A model generated the notes under the pieces. That model was not told where the DNA came from and searched no databases. It saw nothing but the letters and a program-made list of their open reading frames with translations. 34,161 nt of DNA from Ophiothrix spiculata (lineage: Eukaryota > Echinodermata > Ophiuroidea > Amphilepidida > Ophiotrichidae): NCBI GenBank assembly GCA_000969725.1, contig JXSR01S002956.1; one strand, given 5' to 3'. A program made the position numbers and the translations under genes. Shown here piece after piece: positions 1 through 12,128 of this stretch. Within the stretch, counting starts at the first letter, position 1. Each line of letters opens with the position of its first letter.

Positions 1-619
1 GAGAAAATATTTCGCATTTTCAATCTTTGAAAATACGATCAACGGTTTTTGTTTCATGAGCAGATACTTAAAAGAGATTCTTTAATGTTTGATTTATTCA
101 ATTAAGAGTTTATTCGTATATTGCATGTTAATTACAGATAAATGTGGTTTAATAAGTTGAACATTTGAACATTTGACTAAGGCATCACATTGGTCAAAAT
201 TAATTATGCCCAAAAATCCATTTTTTATTCAAAATATTTACAAACACCAAAGCAATGGACAGACCTTCATAAGAAAACATCCTGATGGAGTTGGAACTAG
301 TCGTTGAGATTAAGGCACGGTGCAGACTCCACTATCGTATAGAATATTTTGCTTAGAATATTCTATGCTGACGACAAAATGACGTAGGTTACCGAATAAA
401 ACACACAGTTTTATTCGATGACCTACGTCATTTTGTCGTCAGCATAGAATATTCTAGGCAAAATATTCTATACGATAGAGGAGTCTGCAACGGGCCTAAG
501 TCAGGGTAAGTTAAATATTGGGAAATTGTAAAATGGGTACATAATAAAATGGTCCGTGTTCTCATTCTGAGTTCTGATACTCCACAAATGATGGAAATAT
601 TGCTGAATAACATATTTAC
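1..619 (-). other. Collagen intron (partial) with foldback MITE
   Basis: Intron sequence downstream of the 36-nt exon in transcription order. Apart from the large palindrome at 313-497 I see nothing coding or structural here. Confidence 0.6.
313..497. mobile_element. Foldback MITE, near-perfect 185-bp palindrome
   Basis: The two halves are reverse complements almost end to end: AGGCACGGTGCAGACTCC on the left matches GGAGTCTGCAACGGGCCT on the right with three mismatches. The arms continue through GTATAGAATATT and TGACGTAGGT to a 7-nt loop, CACACAG, near 403. Mismatches are few, suggesting recent insertion or strong selection or gene conversion. Ends read AGGC...GCCT; I could not define a clean target duplication. 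No coding capacity. Confidence 0.8.
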
Positions 620-655
620 CTGCGGTCCTTCTGGTCCCATTGGTCCTGAATCACC
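620..655 (-). CDS. Collagen triple-helix exon (36 nt, 4 Gly-X-Y triplets)
   Basis: The minus strand has tttttccaattttag, then 36 nt, then CAG followed by gtaaat. The translation is GDSGPMGPEGPQ, four perfect Gly-X-Y triplets. It starts with GGT and ends with a complete codon, so it is phase 0 like the exons at 1464-1447, 13000-12866 and 29008-28964. It is the most 3' exon of the gene visible in this window; the gene continues to lower coordinates outside. Exons of 36 nt are typical of non-fibrillar collagens such as FACIT or transmembrane types, which is family knowledge and not proof here. The donor is less than ideal (gtaaat) but acceptable. Confidence 0.85.
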
Positions 656-1446
656 CTAAAATTGGAAAAAGAATCAATGGAAATCATATCAAAATTTGAA
701 AGTGGATTTTGCAAATAGCTGTTGTCAGCAAACAGTTGTGATTACAGTATTCATTGTATGAAATTTAACAAGAAGTTATATCACTGATTTGGAAGAATCT
801 AAGGGCGAAATCTACTAAACATTTGGTCGTGACGTCACCAAATATTTGCCATCAAACTTAAAGTATGAACGGGTAGCAAACATTTGGTCCAATGTATATG
901 GCAATTCAATAGCATGTGCAATCTAGCGCGAAATTTTCTATGGTCTCAATTCGGTGTTGAAGTTATTTTGTTTGGAGTCACTCGTCATTTTGACGTCACA
1001 ACCAAATGTTTGGTAGCGAAAATTTTGTTTGGATGCCGAGTATGTTTTCAGCTAAACCCTTGATTTGTTGTTATGCAGCAGAGAATTTTGCACATAATAC
1101 AAAACAGGAATTATAATTCACAGCTTTGGTTATGATGCTGGTTGTTTAGGGTTTCTTGAAACTAACCTATTGCTGATTTTGACAGAGCTTCTGTCAACAT
1201 TATAAAGACTGACAATCCATTATAATATTTGAATAGTATTCTACATTTTTGTTAATTTTCTCCATGGATATATCAAGAATTTGACTTTCTTTGCCAAAAT
1301 GCATGTTTCAAGTAGAACAATTCCGTACCTTATATATTTCTTTCAAATCACTACTTGAAAACATCTATGGCTCATGATCACAGATAATTGTAGGTCTTAG
1401 CTTTAAGACTTTGATATAAATCTATTCTTGACAGAAAGATACTCAC
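656..1446 (-). other. Collagen intron (about 0.8 kb) with CRE-bearing MITE
   Basis: Short intron between the 18-nt and 36-nt collagen exons. It carries the TA-flanked MITE at 802-1052. The remainder is AT-rich and featureless to me. Confidence 0.6.
802..1052. mobile_element. TA-flanked MITE copy 1, carries two CRE sites
   Basis: Bounded by TA (800-801 and 1053-1054). Its body matches the element at 16485-16762 along nearly its whole length, including GAACGGGTAGCAAACATTTG and AATAGCATGTGCAATCTAG. Relative to that copy it lacks roughly 25-30 bp of the left terminal inverted repeat. It contains TGACGTCA at 830-837 and 991-998. The TA target points to a Tc1/mariner-like transposase acting in trans, which is an inference. 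Confidence 0.8.
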
Positions 1447-1464
1447 CCTTTCACCTATAGAGCC
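1447..1464 (-). CDS. Collagen Gly-X-Y microexon (18 nt)
   Basis: On the minus strand, tctttgttttacag is followed by exactly 18 nt and then gtgagt. The 18 nt read GSIGER, two collagen triplets starting with a complete glycine codon, in phase 0 at both ends. Both splice sites match consensus well, and the acceptor has a long T-rich tract. The exon sits 791 nt upstream, in transcription direction, of the 36-nt exon at 655-620 and is in frame with it. As with any microexon the peptide is too short to be convincing alone. The combination of the 9-multiple length, glycine start, strand, phase and strong splice sites makes it likely. Skipping would remove two triplets without a frameshift. Confidence 0.72.
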
Positions 1465-3284
1465 CTGTAAAACAAAGAAAAAGACACACAAATGTCATTT
1501 CTAATAACAAATTCTGTTTTTTCATGGGTAACAAATATGGACAGGAAACGCAACAAATCTGTGTGTTGAAATTATGTGTCTACACATGTGCAAAGATCCA
1601 CCTCTTTGCATCCCACGATGCACCATTCCTGTCTTGTTTCACGGTTAGTAAAATACGACTGCAAGGGTTACCTCCCATTGGATCATTAGCTTTGTCAGTT
1701 TATCTATGAATCAACCTATCTATCGTGATTTGTGAAAATACACAGAAACGGGCGAAATCTGTTCTAGTCTGCCAGCTGGATATTGCTACTTCTACAGTGT
1801 TGTGTGTAAGATCTATTTATGTTGAAATCTATTTATTTTTGGTTGTTTTTACAAATCAGAGGAAGTCGTTGGGTGTGAAAATTGATTTTGCAATCAAAAT
1901 TGTTGAGCCAGTTTAATATCGTAAGTGGCACAGCCAGATACTCAATATGTCATGATATATAAGCCAGGAAGATTCTAAAAGAAATCTATTTCATTTTAAG
2001 TAAGGCTAAAACTAGTTTCTTGAAATATGATTGCAAATGACCTTTATTGCCTGACAATGTCTAATCATATAGGCCTATATAATCACTGACCAGCCCCTCC
2101 CTCCTTTCAAATACAAAATTACTAATTAATGCAAGTCTTGCCCTGTCCTGTAGAAGTTTAGAGTCCATTTTCTTCCTCTTTTACAAAAGTAAAATCAAGT
2201 AGTGGGTCAACCTATACATAAGGCTGGGTATTAAACACCCCCCTCCCCCCCTCAAGTGCGATGTAATAATGTTCGCAAAATATACACTATATGAGCAACG
2301 TTGTGATTTTTTTAGGGTTTAAAGCATTTTTATTGAGACATTTAGAAATCAATACCATCAATTATACAATTTTTCATGAGTTTGATACCAATCCAGAGAC
2401 TGAAAAGTCAAATTTGATGTCAGTCTTGCAGTGCATCATGTTGATTTTGTTCCTGATACCCTATATTTCAGGTCCAGAGACCTGTCCACTGTCCAGGTTA
2501 CACGGGTACCCTCCCAGCCCATAAGTTAAATAGGGGAAACATTTGAGATTTAAATAGTTTGTTCTAAATTTAATCCCTGTCAAAAAAAATCATAGTCATT
2601 CGCTATAAGTCTAAAATTAATGCAATGAAGCATGCACAAAATGGCACGGTATATTTTCTAAAAACTTCACCTTCTCAGGCACAAAAGAACAAATACGTAA
2701 CCAAGTCCTGAGGCTGCCACTCGATGGCACACACAGGGTGGTAATTCCGGTATCACATTCACTTGCGATCAGAATGCCTAGGCACCAGATGATTTCTAGA
2801 AGCTTATTTCAAATCCAATTTTGGTGATGAAGCTTACTAGGCCACCAACAATCAACAGCCAGACAATCCCACCCTCGTATTATATACCATGCACCAGTCA
2901 CAGAACCTATAGGGTGTCATCTGTGCACCTGTGCTGGACTGTTGTCTGTCTGTCTGTCAAAGGCCATCTATGGCAATGTTGAGACCTGGATAATGATGAT
3001 CTAGATCATTGTGGATTCTTGGAATTTGAAGTACTATTGAATTGAAACTGATGTAATATTAATACATAACCGAGGCTCACAAATCACAAGCACACCATTG
3101 ATTCACTCCGTCATCAGTACCCTACATCATATCAAGTAGGTCCCATTTATATCAAGTCCCAAATACTTAATTCAGATAAATATCCCTTGTTTTTTTACAA
3201 ATTACTTGTTTCCTGATTCAAACACCTTAACAATACACACCTCAATGTAAAATATAAGCGCATCTTCTTTTCTAAGTGCATTTA

Positions 3285-3451
3285 CACTGGCGTGTCCAGG
3301 ATTTTTCCTTGCGGGGAGGGCTTAAGAAGGCTTGGTGATTTGTGCGGGGGGCTTAGTGTCAAAATTTGTCAAAATTAGGCTGATTTTTAATGATTTTTAC
3401 AATTCTGTGGGGGGCTTCAGCCCCCAAAGCCACCCCCTGGACACGCCACTG
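3285..3451. mobile_element. hAT-type MITE (CAGTGGCG family)
   Basis: Terminal inverted repeat CACTGGCGTGTCCAGG at the left and CCTGGACACGCCACTG at the right, about 167 bp in total. Internal G-rich and C-rich tracts are mirrored (GGGGGGCTTAG, CAGCCCCC). The ends resemble hAT termini (CAGTGGCG). The flanking 8 bp are not identical, so the target duplication is unclear. A relative occurs at 14220-14417. Confidence 0.75.
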
Positions 3452-4266
3452 ATTTATGGATACTATAACCCTGGGACTATAACACGCAATGGTCATTATG
3501 ATGTAATGAATTTAATAAATACAAATATTATAGTTTTTATGCAAATCAGGTCCACAACATTTGCATAAATGATCTGAATGAAACTCATCTCCATTATTTA
3601 GATGCCACATCATGTAGGCAGCCATCTTGTGCCAAAAATATTGGTTATGAAGACTAGACAACTCATTCAACACATAAAAACTGATACATTCTTAACTGTC
3701 ACACCAAATGATTACAAATCCTCATCTAAAGCATCCCCATGTTGCGATTTATAAGCTTACATTTTCAACAATTACCCATACTGCTGAATCATTTTCTTAA
3801 CATAGATATTATCAAAACTAGTGCGGTATCATGCCCTGGTTTTGGGAGCCAACATTTGTGAAGACATAGAAAAGTGCACAGAACCTAGGAAAGTACAGAT
3901 GTTCTCATGCCTTTAAATGGATAAGTCATTTTGGAGCAAAAATCTGGATTTCAACCCAAATTTCACTGCAGTGAATTACTGAGGCTTCAGCATTCAAAGT
4001 TGCCCATGCAACTGAATTGTTCGCTTGATAAAGTAGACTTAAAGTTAAACAACTGTATCGTGACAACTGATGGTTACAAGCCTTCTTGTTACAAGGAATG
4101 GCACACAAACACTAGATACAAGTTCATTGTTTTAGGATCAAACATTTGCCCAGGCAAAAAGTATAGATCTCCATCTAGCAATATCAACAAGGCTCTCTCG
4201 TTCATTCAAAGATGGAAATGATGTTTCAATTTGGTAACATATATTTCAGGGAGTAGAATCTTGTTA

Positions 4267-4464
4267 CTGTAAAACAAGAAATATTTGCTAGCAATTTAAT
4301 TTCGCTAATACCCCAACATAGCAAAATTAATTTGCCGCTAATATTTATACTGTACAATGATTTCAATGGCATGCTGATGCAATTAGTGAAATTAAAATGC
4401 CGCCGAAAACCTAGATTCTGGAATTCGCAAAATTTTCTTTCCGCAAATATTTCTTGTTTTACAG
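4267..4464. mobile_element. TA-flanked MITE, 24-bp terminal inverted repeats
   Basis: CTGTAAAACAAGAAATATTT at the left is matched exactly by AAATATTTCTTGTTTTACAG at the right, and TA flanks both ends. Length 198 bp, non-coding. The TA duplication is as expected of Tc1/mariner-type elements. Confidence 0.88.
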
Positions 4465-4489
4465 TAATCTATTCTTTAAATCTAGAGCA

Positions 4490-4699
4490 CAGATTCTCAA
4501 CAAGCGGCGTGCGCGCCAAATTCGGTTCTTTGACACGTACTGATTGGCGCTTTGACACTCTCTAAACACAGACTTTATGGTCAGTGCTCTAAAATCAAAG
4601 AAAATACATTAGGAATACACTAAGAAATAGGCAAGTTTGGCGCTTTCCCCTACAGTTTTTCATTATGTGGCGCATTGTAAGGACTTGTTGAGACCCCTG
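4490..4699. mobile_element. Probable hAT-like MITE (CAGGGGTCTCAACAAG ends)
   Basis: Left end CAGATTCTCAACAAG and right end CTTGTTGAGACCCCTG are inverted repeats with two differences. Interior GGCGTGCGCGCC and TGTGGCGCA also pair roughly. Flanks share TCTAG but not an exact 8-bp duplication. Confidence 0.6.
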
Positions 4700-5224
4700 A
4701 TCTAGTGTTTCTTAATGAGCCAATAATCAAGAGAAAACACAATCAATTCCATTTTGTGTTGGAATTTGTCAACATTTTATCAAAAGAACCAAATAAAGTT
4801 ATTGACAGAAAACAGCCATATTCTCTACATGTTCTGTACCCTACCGTTCTTCCCAATATATTTCCCTTCATATACGTTGTAGCAATGACTCACAGTACTG
4901 GCTACTGTAATTGTACCATAATTAATAGAAGAAGTAATCACTCAATTAACTTTCAGCTAAGTAATATCCAGTGTATGTTATCCATCAAGGCAAAAAATGA
5001 CATATTGGGGCAATGTTGGAAACCAAAAAAACTATGCCCATGTGATATGACCTTATTTTTGAAATTGCATGATTATTGTCAGGGGGATGGGGTAAGACGT
5101 GACGTCATCAGATTTTGCAAATCCCATTAAAAAAAAACGAATTTTAACTTAAGCTCAAAAAATTTCATTTTATGTCCCTACTTAGCGTATAAAAACATGC
5201 ACATTTCAATACCATAGGGGTCGG

Positions 5225-5446
5225 GACTTCGATTCCAGAAAACTAAAAAAATATTCTGATTATTTTGAATTTTTGCATTGAAATATACGGGCGATACCGC
5301 GGATGAACACCACAATTTATTGCACGTCCTGTGCCGCCTGATAATTGTATTTGTGATGGTTATTAAAAGGTAACAGGAGTAGTTTCTTGCCCAAGGAAAC
5401 AAGGAGATGCGGTCTGATGAGGACTCAAACTCAGGACCTCTTTATC
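5225..5446 (-). repeat. Possible tRNA-derived SINE fragment
   Basis: The minus strand has a B-box-like GAGTTTGAGTCCTC, then CCTTGGGCAAGAAACTACTCC. The CCTTGGGCAAG motif occurs in the body of several metazoan SINEs. The unit is cut at its 5' side by the TTAA element at 5451-5814, so an A box cannot be checked. Confidence 0.4.
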
Positions 5447-5450
5447 TTAA

Positions 5451-5814
5451 AGGGGCATTGGACATTTTATTTGTGGATGATTTACACTATGAGGCTATTC
5501 TTTAAACCTATTTATATGCTATATATCAAGAAAGAGCCAACAATTTGTTTGTAAAACATTCCTTTCACATCATAGATTGCAGATAAATGTAATAGATCGC
5601 CTGCAAAAGGTTAATTTTTAAAATTCAACTATAGGGGGCAGTATTTATCACTGTCGACGCAATTAAAAATAAACAAATATCTAAACATTTTGATATATTG
5701 GGTTTTAATTTGACAATGAAACTTTGCATGCTTTCATTATTACTTCAAATGATGCTAAAATCTGAAAATGTTTGGGGAAAGTTTGGTAATGATGCTAAAC
5801 TTGTCCAATGCCTT
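5451..5814. mobile_element. TTAA-flanked inverted-repeat element
   Basis: Ends AGGGGCATTGGACA and TGTCCAATGCCTT are near-perfect inverted repeats, each next to TTAA (5447-5450 and 5815-5818). TTAA target choice is known for piggyBac and Kolobok transposons. No transposase frame is visible in the 364 bp. Confidence 0.75.
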
Positions 5815-6750
5815 TTAATCAACTCTTACCTAACAATAAATCAACACAAAATTATTGAAAAAAACAATGAAGAAGTTAAGCTATACATTTGAATTACAAA
5901 TTTTATTACTTGAGGCATTTAATTTGAAAAAAAAAACCACAAAAACAAACCAACAAAATAATAAAAACAAAAGTGCCACGTGTAATTTAACAAATGAAAT
6001 TTCTACCAACTTGCAAACTTTCACATCAAAACATAACCGTTTTTGCCATGATTAATCATATACAACGAAAAAATCATGTATGTTTAGCCTAAAAAATGAA
6101 TGACATGGATAGTGCAAGGGGATTAAAACTGAAATTACTCATGATGGCTGCATTAAGATCAGCTACCTGTCTTAATCTACCTGGTGCATACTTAACAGGT
6201 AAATGTTTAAGCTTACACAGGAAAGAGACTATTTTATCAGGAAAATATGTTGGAGTTGAAGACGCATATCAGTGTCTTACAAGTTATTGAACTACCGAGA
6301 ACTTCTGACACATTCATGTCATCATGTTGACCTGTAAATTCATCAATCTCATCGAAATTAGGCTGGAGGGGTGTTTCAAATTAAGTACCAAAACAGAGCG
6401 TATCAGTTCTTAAAATGCACCATGTAAGTTGAAATGATCACGTAGGTTGCATGCATATGATTTTGTCAAGAGAATATCAGCAAGTCATAACAATTTTGAA
6501 ATGAGAATTACATGAAAATCCAACGAAGCTATCTAATACTTCACATCTGTTCACAATTGTCACAAAGGATTTCATGATAATTGCGATGTATCATTAAAGG
6601 TCCGGTAAATAAAAAATCCCAAACTACAATAAATCTATGCTGAAAACCTAAAAGAATTGTTTTCCAAATGGCTTTTTACTTGAAAATTCTATGTACACCA
6701 AGGATTGACTTAAAATTGGGTCTATAATAGTCTTATAATTGTTGGATTAA

Positions 6751-7744
6751 AGGGACTGGCCTAGATTCTTTCCACTAATTTTTTACCTCCATATATTTTT
6801 TTTACATGACTCAATAAAACATGTTTTAAATAGTAATATAACCTATCAGTAGTTTTCCATGATTTTGAATAATATTGGAAAAAATTGATATTCTTTACCA
6901 ACTTGAATTTTTTTTCGCAGGCACAAAAAATGTTGTGAAAACAGTGTTTCTACTTTCAGATTTTAAAAAGATCTTGTTTCTACACCTGTGATGGGTAAAC
7001 ACATTATTTTTGATGAAATTGTTTCTCTCTTAATGTATTAAAATATCTCCAGGAGCTTTGTTTGATATTTTATCTGGTAAATCCATCTGAGGTACAAAAT
7101 AAGGATTTAGAAAACACAGGATAGTCACACCACCATCACAGAATGATATATTGTAAATTAATTCACTTACTACACTTTTAAGCTTTATTTAGAGCATTTC
7201 GAAAAGTTTTTCATTCTAAGTTCAACAACTCACTGTATCTCTTTATACAGGAGAGCACCGTTGTTGATTCGTGATGAATCCACAGTTGATATTCAAATTA
7301 GCGCGTTACGCACGGCACGGTGTTAACGGAAGTGCGTTTACGCAGTACACAAAAGTCGGCGATCATCCCGCGTCAGACACTTAGTACGTGCAAAAGTTCG
7401 GTGCTTGGAAAAAATTGATAAAGTCAAAGCTGCAAACATTCTCAAATTAGCACTTTGTTTCAGATAAGGTAAATAATTTTAAAAGATGAGAAGGCCTACA
7501 TTTTAGAATTTATTTCATACGTTTCAGGAAGATTTTCGTTGTTGAAAGGTATTCAAACACACCACAGAGTTGTACATCGCGAATCAACAACTCTGCATCC
7601 GATGCGTCTGCGTGTTTTTATCACGCTCGGGTGGCTAAAGCCACCCTCGCGCGATAGATCTGACGCATGGATGTATCGTTGTTGATTCGCGATGAACAAC
7701 TCTTTGGCGTGTTTGAATACCTAATGGAATCTAGGCTAGTCCCT
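6751..7744. mobile_element. 994-bp TTAA-flanked non-autonomous DNA transposon
   Basis: Ends AGGGACTGGCCTAGATTC and GAATCTAGGCTAGTCCCT match as inverted repeats at 17 of 18 positions, and both abut TTAA (6747-6750, 7745-7748). The interior has no long open frame. It contains a large GC-richer palindrome (7547-7722) near its right end, and a related GTTGATTCGTGATGAAT block at about 7264. Kolobok or piggyBac-type mobilisation is inferred from the TTAA target. Confidence 0.82.
7547..7722. repeat. Long nested palindrome inside the TTAA element
   Basis: Outer arms AGGTATTCAAACAC and GTGTTTGAATACCT; next arms CATCGCGAATCAACAAC and GTTGTTGATTCGCGATGAAC; then GATGCGTC and GACGCATG. At the centre is a perfect hairpin, GGGTGGCT (7629-7636) with AGCCACCC (7639-7646). 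It may be a second foldback element inserted in the first. Confidence 0.8.
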
Positions 7745-9939
7745 TTAATAGATTTAGATCAAATTATCTTGGCATGAACACTGGGCATACTTGGGAACCT
7801 GAGCCTTAAAGATCTAAACTGATCCGTCAATGGACTTTACAGAGATGGAGAATGAACCTGCCATATTATACTAGCCACTGTTGTTCATACTTACCTAGTC
7901 CTAGTCAGGATCTAAAAGAGTCGGGTCCTATACTAACTTATAATAACTTTTTTATGTACAGGTGACTTTGAAGGAACTTGATATTCAAACTATCAGAGCT
8001 CTTAGTCAAGTTATGCTGTAAGGGACAATGTGTGCACCATGTATGCACAAGGTGCATTTTTTGTGCACGCAACCACTCATGGTCAGGCGTGCGATCAACG
8101 TGCAGCATCCACATTGCGTTTGCCATGTCTTTCCCACATTTTTTGAAAACGTAGCGGCTGTGGCCTCTCAACAACAACAACAAAAACCACACACACAACT
8201 GGTTGTGACCACCATTCAAAGCATATTTCTAGGTATTTGAAATTACATGATCCATTAACCAGCAATTTTCCCCTATTTTTCTTCCAACAACCTGTTAATT
8301 TCAAGCAGGTACCATACCTATCAAAATATTCCACATCAAGTCTTTACCCATTTCATCAGTCAATTATCACCAAGTCGCTCCCTAAATAAACCTGATAATT
8401 TCACCGAGTCCTGGTTGATGTTATCAGGAATCACCAGGCCATAAGCCACTAGATTTCCTCCCAATACCTGGTCAGTAATTCAAGCATCCTTAACCTCCCT
8501 CCCTAAGTTTCCTTAAAAGAAGTGACCAAGACACTTTCACCCTATGGCTTCAAAATTTCATGTCTAAACCAGTTGGGCCTCTACTCTTGGTTCAAGGTAC
8601 TATATAGAGGAAATCTGGTTGAGCTTTTTATTCCGCAAAAACATGTTAATTTTGAGAGATCTCAGGAAAATGATTGGCATTAGAGGTGGTACCAAGAGCC
8701 CTCCTTTAATTTTCACCTAGTCTGATTGATGTTAGCTGCCTGTGGTATGATTGGAGAATGATGCTGGGAGCTTGCTAGACAAGATTACCGATCTAGATTG
8801 ATGGAAATAGGTCGGTGCAGTGTTGAGAGGTCTAGGCAGGTCCGTATCCAGGATAATTTGGTAAAATTGGGCAGAAGAGAGTAGGAAGATCAAGCAGGGA
8901 TTTGAGATCCAGAATTTTAGCCCGTATTAACCTTAAACTTGTTTAGAGTATCCTTTTCAGTTTCTGAACTATTCAAGTAATGGACCTTTAATAAACAAAT
9001 TTTTGAAGATATGTAAGTTTAAACCTTCAATATCTAATAGACCCGTGTACATTTGGTGTATGATTGCAAACATGCTGGACCTCATTCCACCTATCTTATG
9101 TGACCAGTACCGAGCATGTTCGGACTGTACTGATGTTATAAGTTCATTCATTCATATTTATTATTATTTCCATATCAAAAAACAGTTAAGTCTGTGACCC
9201 TAACAATTACCCCAGGTACTTAAAAAAAGTACAGAAATATGTATCAAAATAAAACTTTCATATCTTCATCTAGACTCTATACAAAGTTTTCAACATTGTA
9301 CTAAAAATATCACTTCATTGCTAGAACTAGAGATGATATCTTCCTTAATTCATTTGCCCATCTTGTAAGTCAATGACCTTCACAATTTTTTGTCTTTTTC
9401 TATTACATATTGCCTTAGTTTTGTAGATTACAGCCATTTGTCGAGATGTTTGTTTCAGTGAAATTCAAAAATTACAGGTAGCTGAAGTTTTATGGCAAAT
9501 CTGGTAATATTAAATGGGAGGGTTGAGGGCCATCATATAGTTTCAAGATTGTGCCTCAAATATTTGACTATTTTAAGGTAGGAAATTCAACCTACATGTG
9601 TCAAATTCTTGTCTATTTTCTCATCCCCAGACACCTTATGTGGAATGGCCTATTGAAACAGACACGTTTCCCTTCCTGACAGATTAACAACTTGTCACAT
9701 GAAATGTCTAATTGCTAATCACGGACTGACTAGGTAGGTCTCATCTTCCGTCTCATCTTTAGCTAATACATAATTGTTAGTTAGAAATGTTACTACATAT
9801 TGACAGGTGTATGTCATGAAACATTGATCAATCTTTCATCATTGTCTCTGAAAGTTAACCTTCTTTCCTACAGGTTGTACTATTGAAGTATTTCCTATAT
9901 TTAAGACACATGCATGAAAATGAGCAGTCCACTTTTCCA

Positions 9940-10209
9940 TTAACCCTAACCCCCTACCCCACTTTTCCGTTCAGAAACTATCTCCTCGGAAATTTACAAA
10001 TCAAAAATATCGGGTTTCCACCTGGGCTCGAACCCGGTACCTCCCGCATCCCAAACCCATTATCACTATGTCAAGCCACCGATCAGGCGCTGCCATGGCA
10101 GCGATTTCGTGATCATTACTGACTCCGGTCTATGGCGTATTCGGACTTAGTAGATTTGCCTAACTTTACAGAATGGTATTTTTTGGTATTTGGTAGGGTG
10201 AGGGTTAAC
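9940..10209 (-). repeat. tRNA-like repeat with inverted ends, copy 1
   Basis: On the minus strand GTGGCTTGACATAGTG resembles a tRNA A box, and GGGTTCGAGCCC, some 25 nt further, is a canonical B box (T arm). The unit runs from TTAACCCTAACC to GGGTGAGGGTTAA, so its ends are inverted repeats next to TTAA. It reads either as a tRNA-derived SINE or as a TTAA-type MITE carrying a tRNA-like core. It is not a functional tRNA: no acceptor stem pairs. Confidence 0.7.
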
Positions 10210-11523
10210 TAAAACAAATGAATCTGGTGATTTCTAACATATTAGAAGATCACACCATAAAGTCAAATTTCAAACACTTAAATTGGGGCAATCAACACAG
10301 AGCGCAGATGCACTTCTCTGAGATCCAGATCTGAGATTCAGATCTCCATTGACTGCTTTCATGGAAGCTGCACACACAGGTGCACGTATGTTTTTATGCA
10401 GAGTACGGTACAACAGATCCGGATCTTACGCCTGTGTAGACATCATCTAGATGCAAAGCTGCTTACGGAGATGCACATTGATCTGGGCGCGCACTCTTAT
10501 TTTGATAGCCCCTCTATTGTAGTTTTTTTTATTTTTATTGGCAGATTATGCATGCCTTTCAAAGGATTTGTATGCTTGAAAATCTTAAGATAATTTGACC
10601 TGAATGTGGCTTTTTAGTCAAACAACAGATTCAGGTAATAATTGCTTTCAAATTGAAAAAAAATATACCTCAGCTAGTTTAAATTTAAAGTTTGTAAGCA
10701 ATTAGCCTTGAATTGACCAAGAAATAACATCATCAATAGCAAGTCCAGTGATCCTAAAGTGGCTTTGGAGGATCTTGTAGCCAGTTTTTAGAGTTAAAGC
10801 CACCCCACCCAATCCCTTTGCATAAAACTTCATCTAAATATACTTCCTTGTGAGAAATGTACCTGGAAATGCTCCAGATCAAATAGGAGAAATTCCAAAC
10901 ATCACCTAGGCTAATTTGCCTTTCGCATTATGGAATTGAACTAGAAAACGCTGGCAAGGCAATCACAAAAATACAAAGGTAAATGTCAGCAAATCACAAC
11001 AGAAGCACTTCCTATAAACAGGTGCTAAGTACACATCCTGCAAACTTGCTGGCTGGCAATGATGAACTTGGATAGATGAGTAATAGCTTGTTAACAGAGT
11101 AATGGGGTGAAGGGAATTTGATTAGCGCGAGGTATGCTGCAGGTTAACCAAACCTGAGATAACCTTGACATATAGCGCAGCAAATAAGGCAAACCAGATC
11201 ACAAAAGATCACCAGGCATCAGCCTCATATCATATCCTAAATATGGAATGAAATATTTCCTTTGCTAACACAGGTGCACTACTGTAAGGAGGGATTTGTT
11301 GTTGGGGTTGGATCCTTGTTGGCCTGGATTAGTCAGAGGTGACAGCAGATGCTGGCAAGTGTTAATTGAATTCAGGAGCACTTTTCCAAGCGGATCTCTG
11401 TTTACTTTCAACACCAAAATCAACATTTAATAATGAGGCACTGTATTACAGATGATTCATACATACTACAGTAATATTCATCTCTCCAAACATGAAACCT
11501 ATAAGCCTGCAATATCTCCTACC

Positions 11524-11766
11524 CAGTGTTCCCGCTAAGGATTTTAAGCGACATAAGAGAAAAAACAACATCTCGCCATTGCCAATTTGGGAAAGATCCC
11601 CTCAAAAATGAGAGTAATTTTGAATATAATTTGAATAAAACTGAAATAAGTGAACGTTGTGTATAACCAAAACCCTATTTTTGACTTTTTGTTTTGGGAA
11701 CCCCTTGCACCAATTCTTTGAGCTTCTGCGCCAATTTCGCGACATACAGCCTTAGCGGGAACACTG
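11524..11766. mobile_element. hAT MITE (CAGTGTTCCCGCTAAGG ends) with 8-bp duplication
   Basis: Terminal inverted repeats CAGTGTTCCCGCTAAGG and CCTTAGCGGGAACACTG are perfect over 17 bp. The element is 243 bp, flanked by CTCCTACC on both sides (11516-11523 and 11767-11774). No transposase. Intact ends and duplication imply a fairly recent insertion. Confidence 0.93.
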
Positions 11767-11879
11767 CTCCTACCCATACACTTATCAAATTAAAGTACTA
11801 CCTGCATTGTCCAAATAACTTACAACTTTACCCAATTTTTAGGTTTGCTAAGCCTCCAGATCGAAGAGCACGGGACCAA

Positions 11880-12128
11880 GGGTCCATTTCACTAACATTG
11901 AAATACATTGCTAACCTAACTTAAGACCAAACCCCATCGTAAGCAACGACTATCTCTTGAACCCACACAACGTTAACAAAGGGTTCGACTTTTCCCATGC
12001 ATAATTCATACACCTTACGATGCGGTGAACACTTACGAAGGATTTCATGTCTTTGTGATATCCAGTTGTAGTTACGAACTAAACCCTTTGTAGCTATGAT
12101 GCATCGTAAATGTTAGTGAAATCGACCC
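11880..12128. mobile_element. MITE with 20-bp terminal inverted repeats
   Basis: GGGTCCATTTCACTAACATT at the left and the reverse complement of GGGTCGATTTCACTAACATT at the right differ at one position. Interior CATCGTAA motifs recur in both orientations. No clear target duplication and no coding frame. Confidence 0.75.

Noticed and set aside
4705..5130. 141-codon plus-strand open frame
   Set aside because: No recognisable domain, no splice-consistent context, AT-rich codons. This length is compatible with chance in AT-rich intron sequence; kept only as a weak possibility.
8028..8240. Opposing open frames in 7938-8334
   Set aside because: Both strands are open over the same stretch with no motif or splice support; the CAA/CA-rich sequence explains part of it.
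10015..10085. Genuine tRNA gene on the minus strand
   Set aside because: A- and B-box-like motifs are present, but no acceptor stem or anticodon arm pairs properly. Diverged copies at 21.9 and 33.4-33.8 kb show it is a repeat family.
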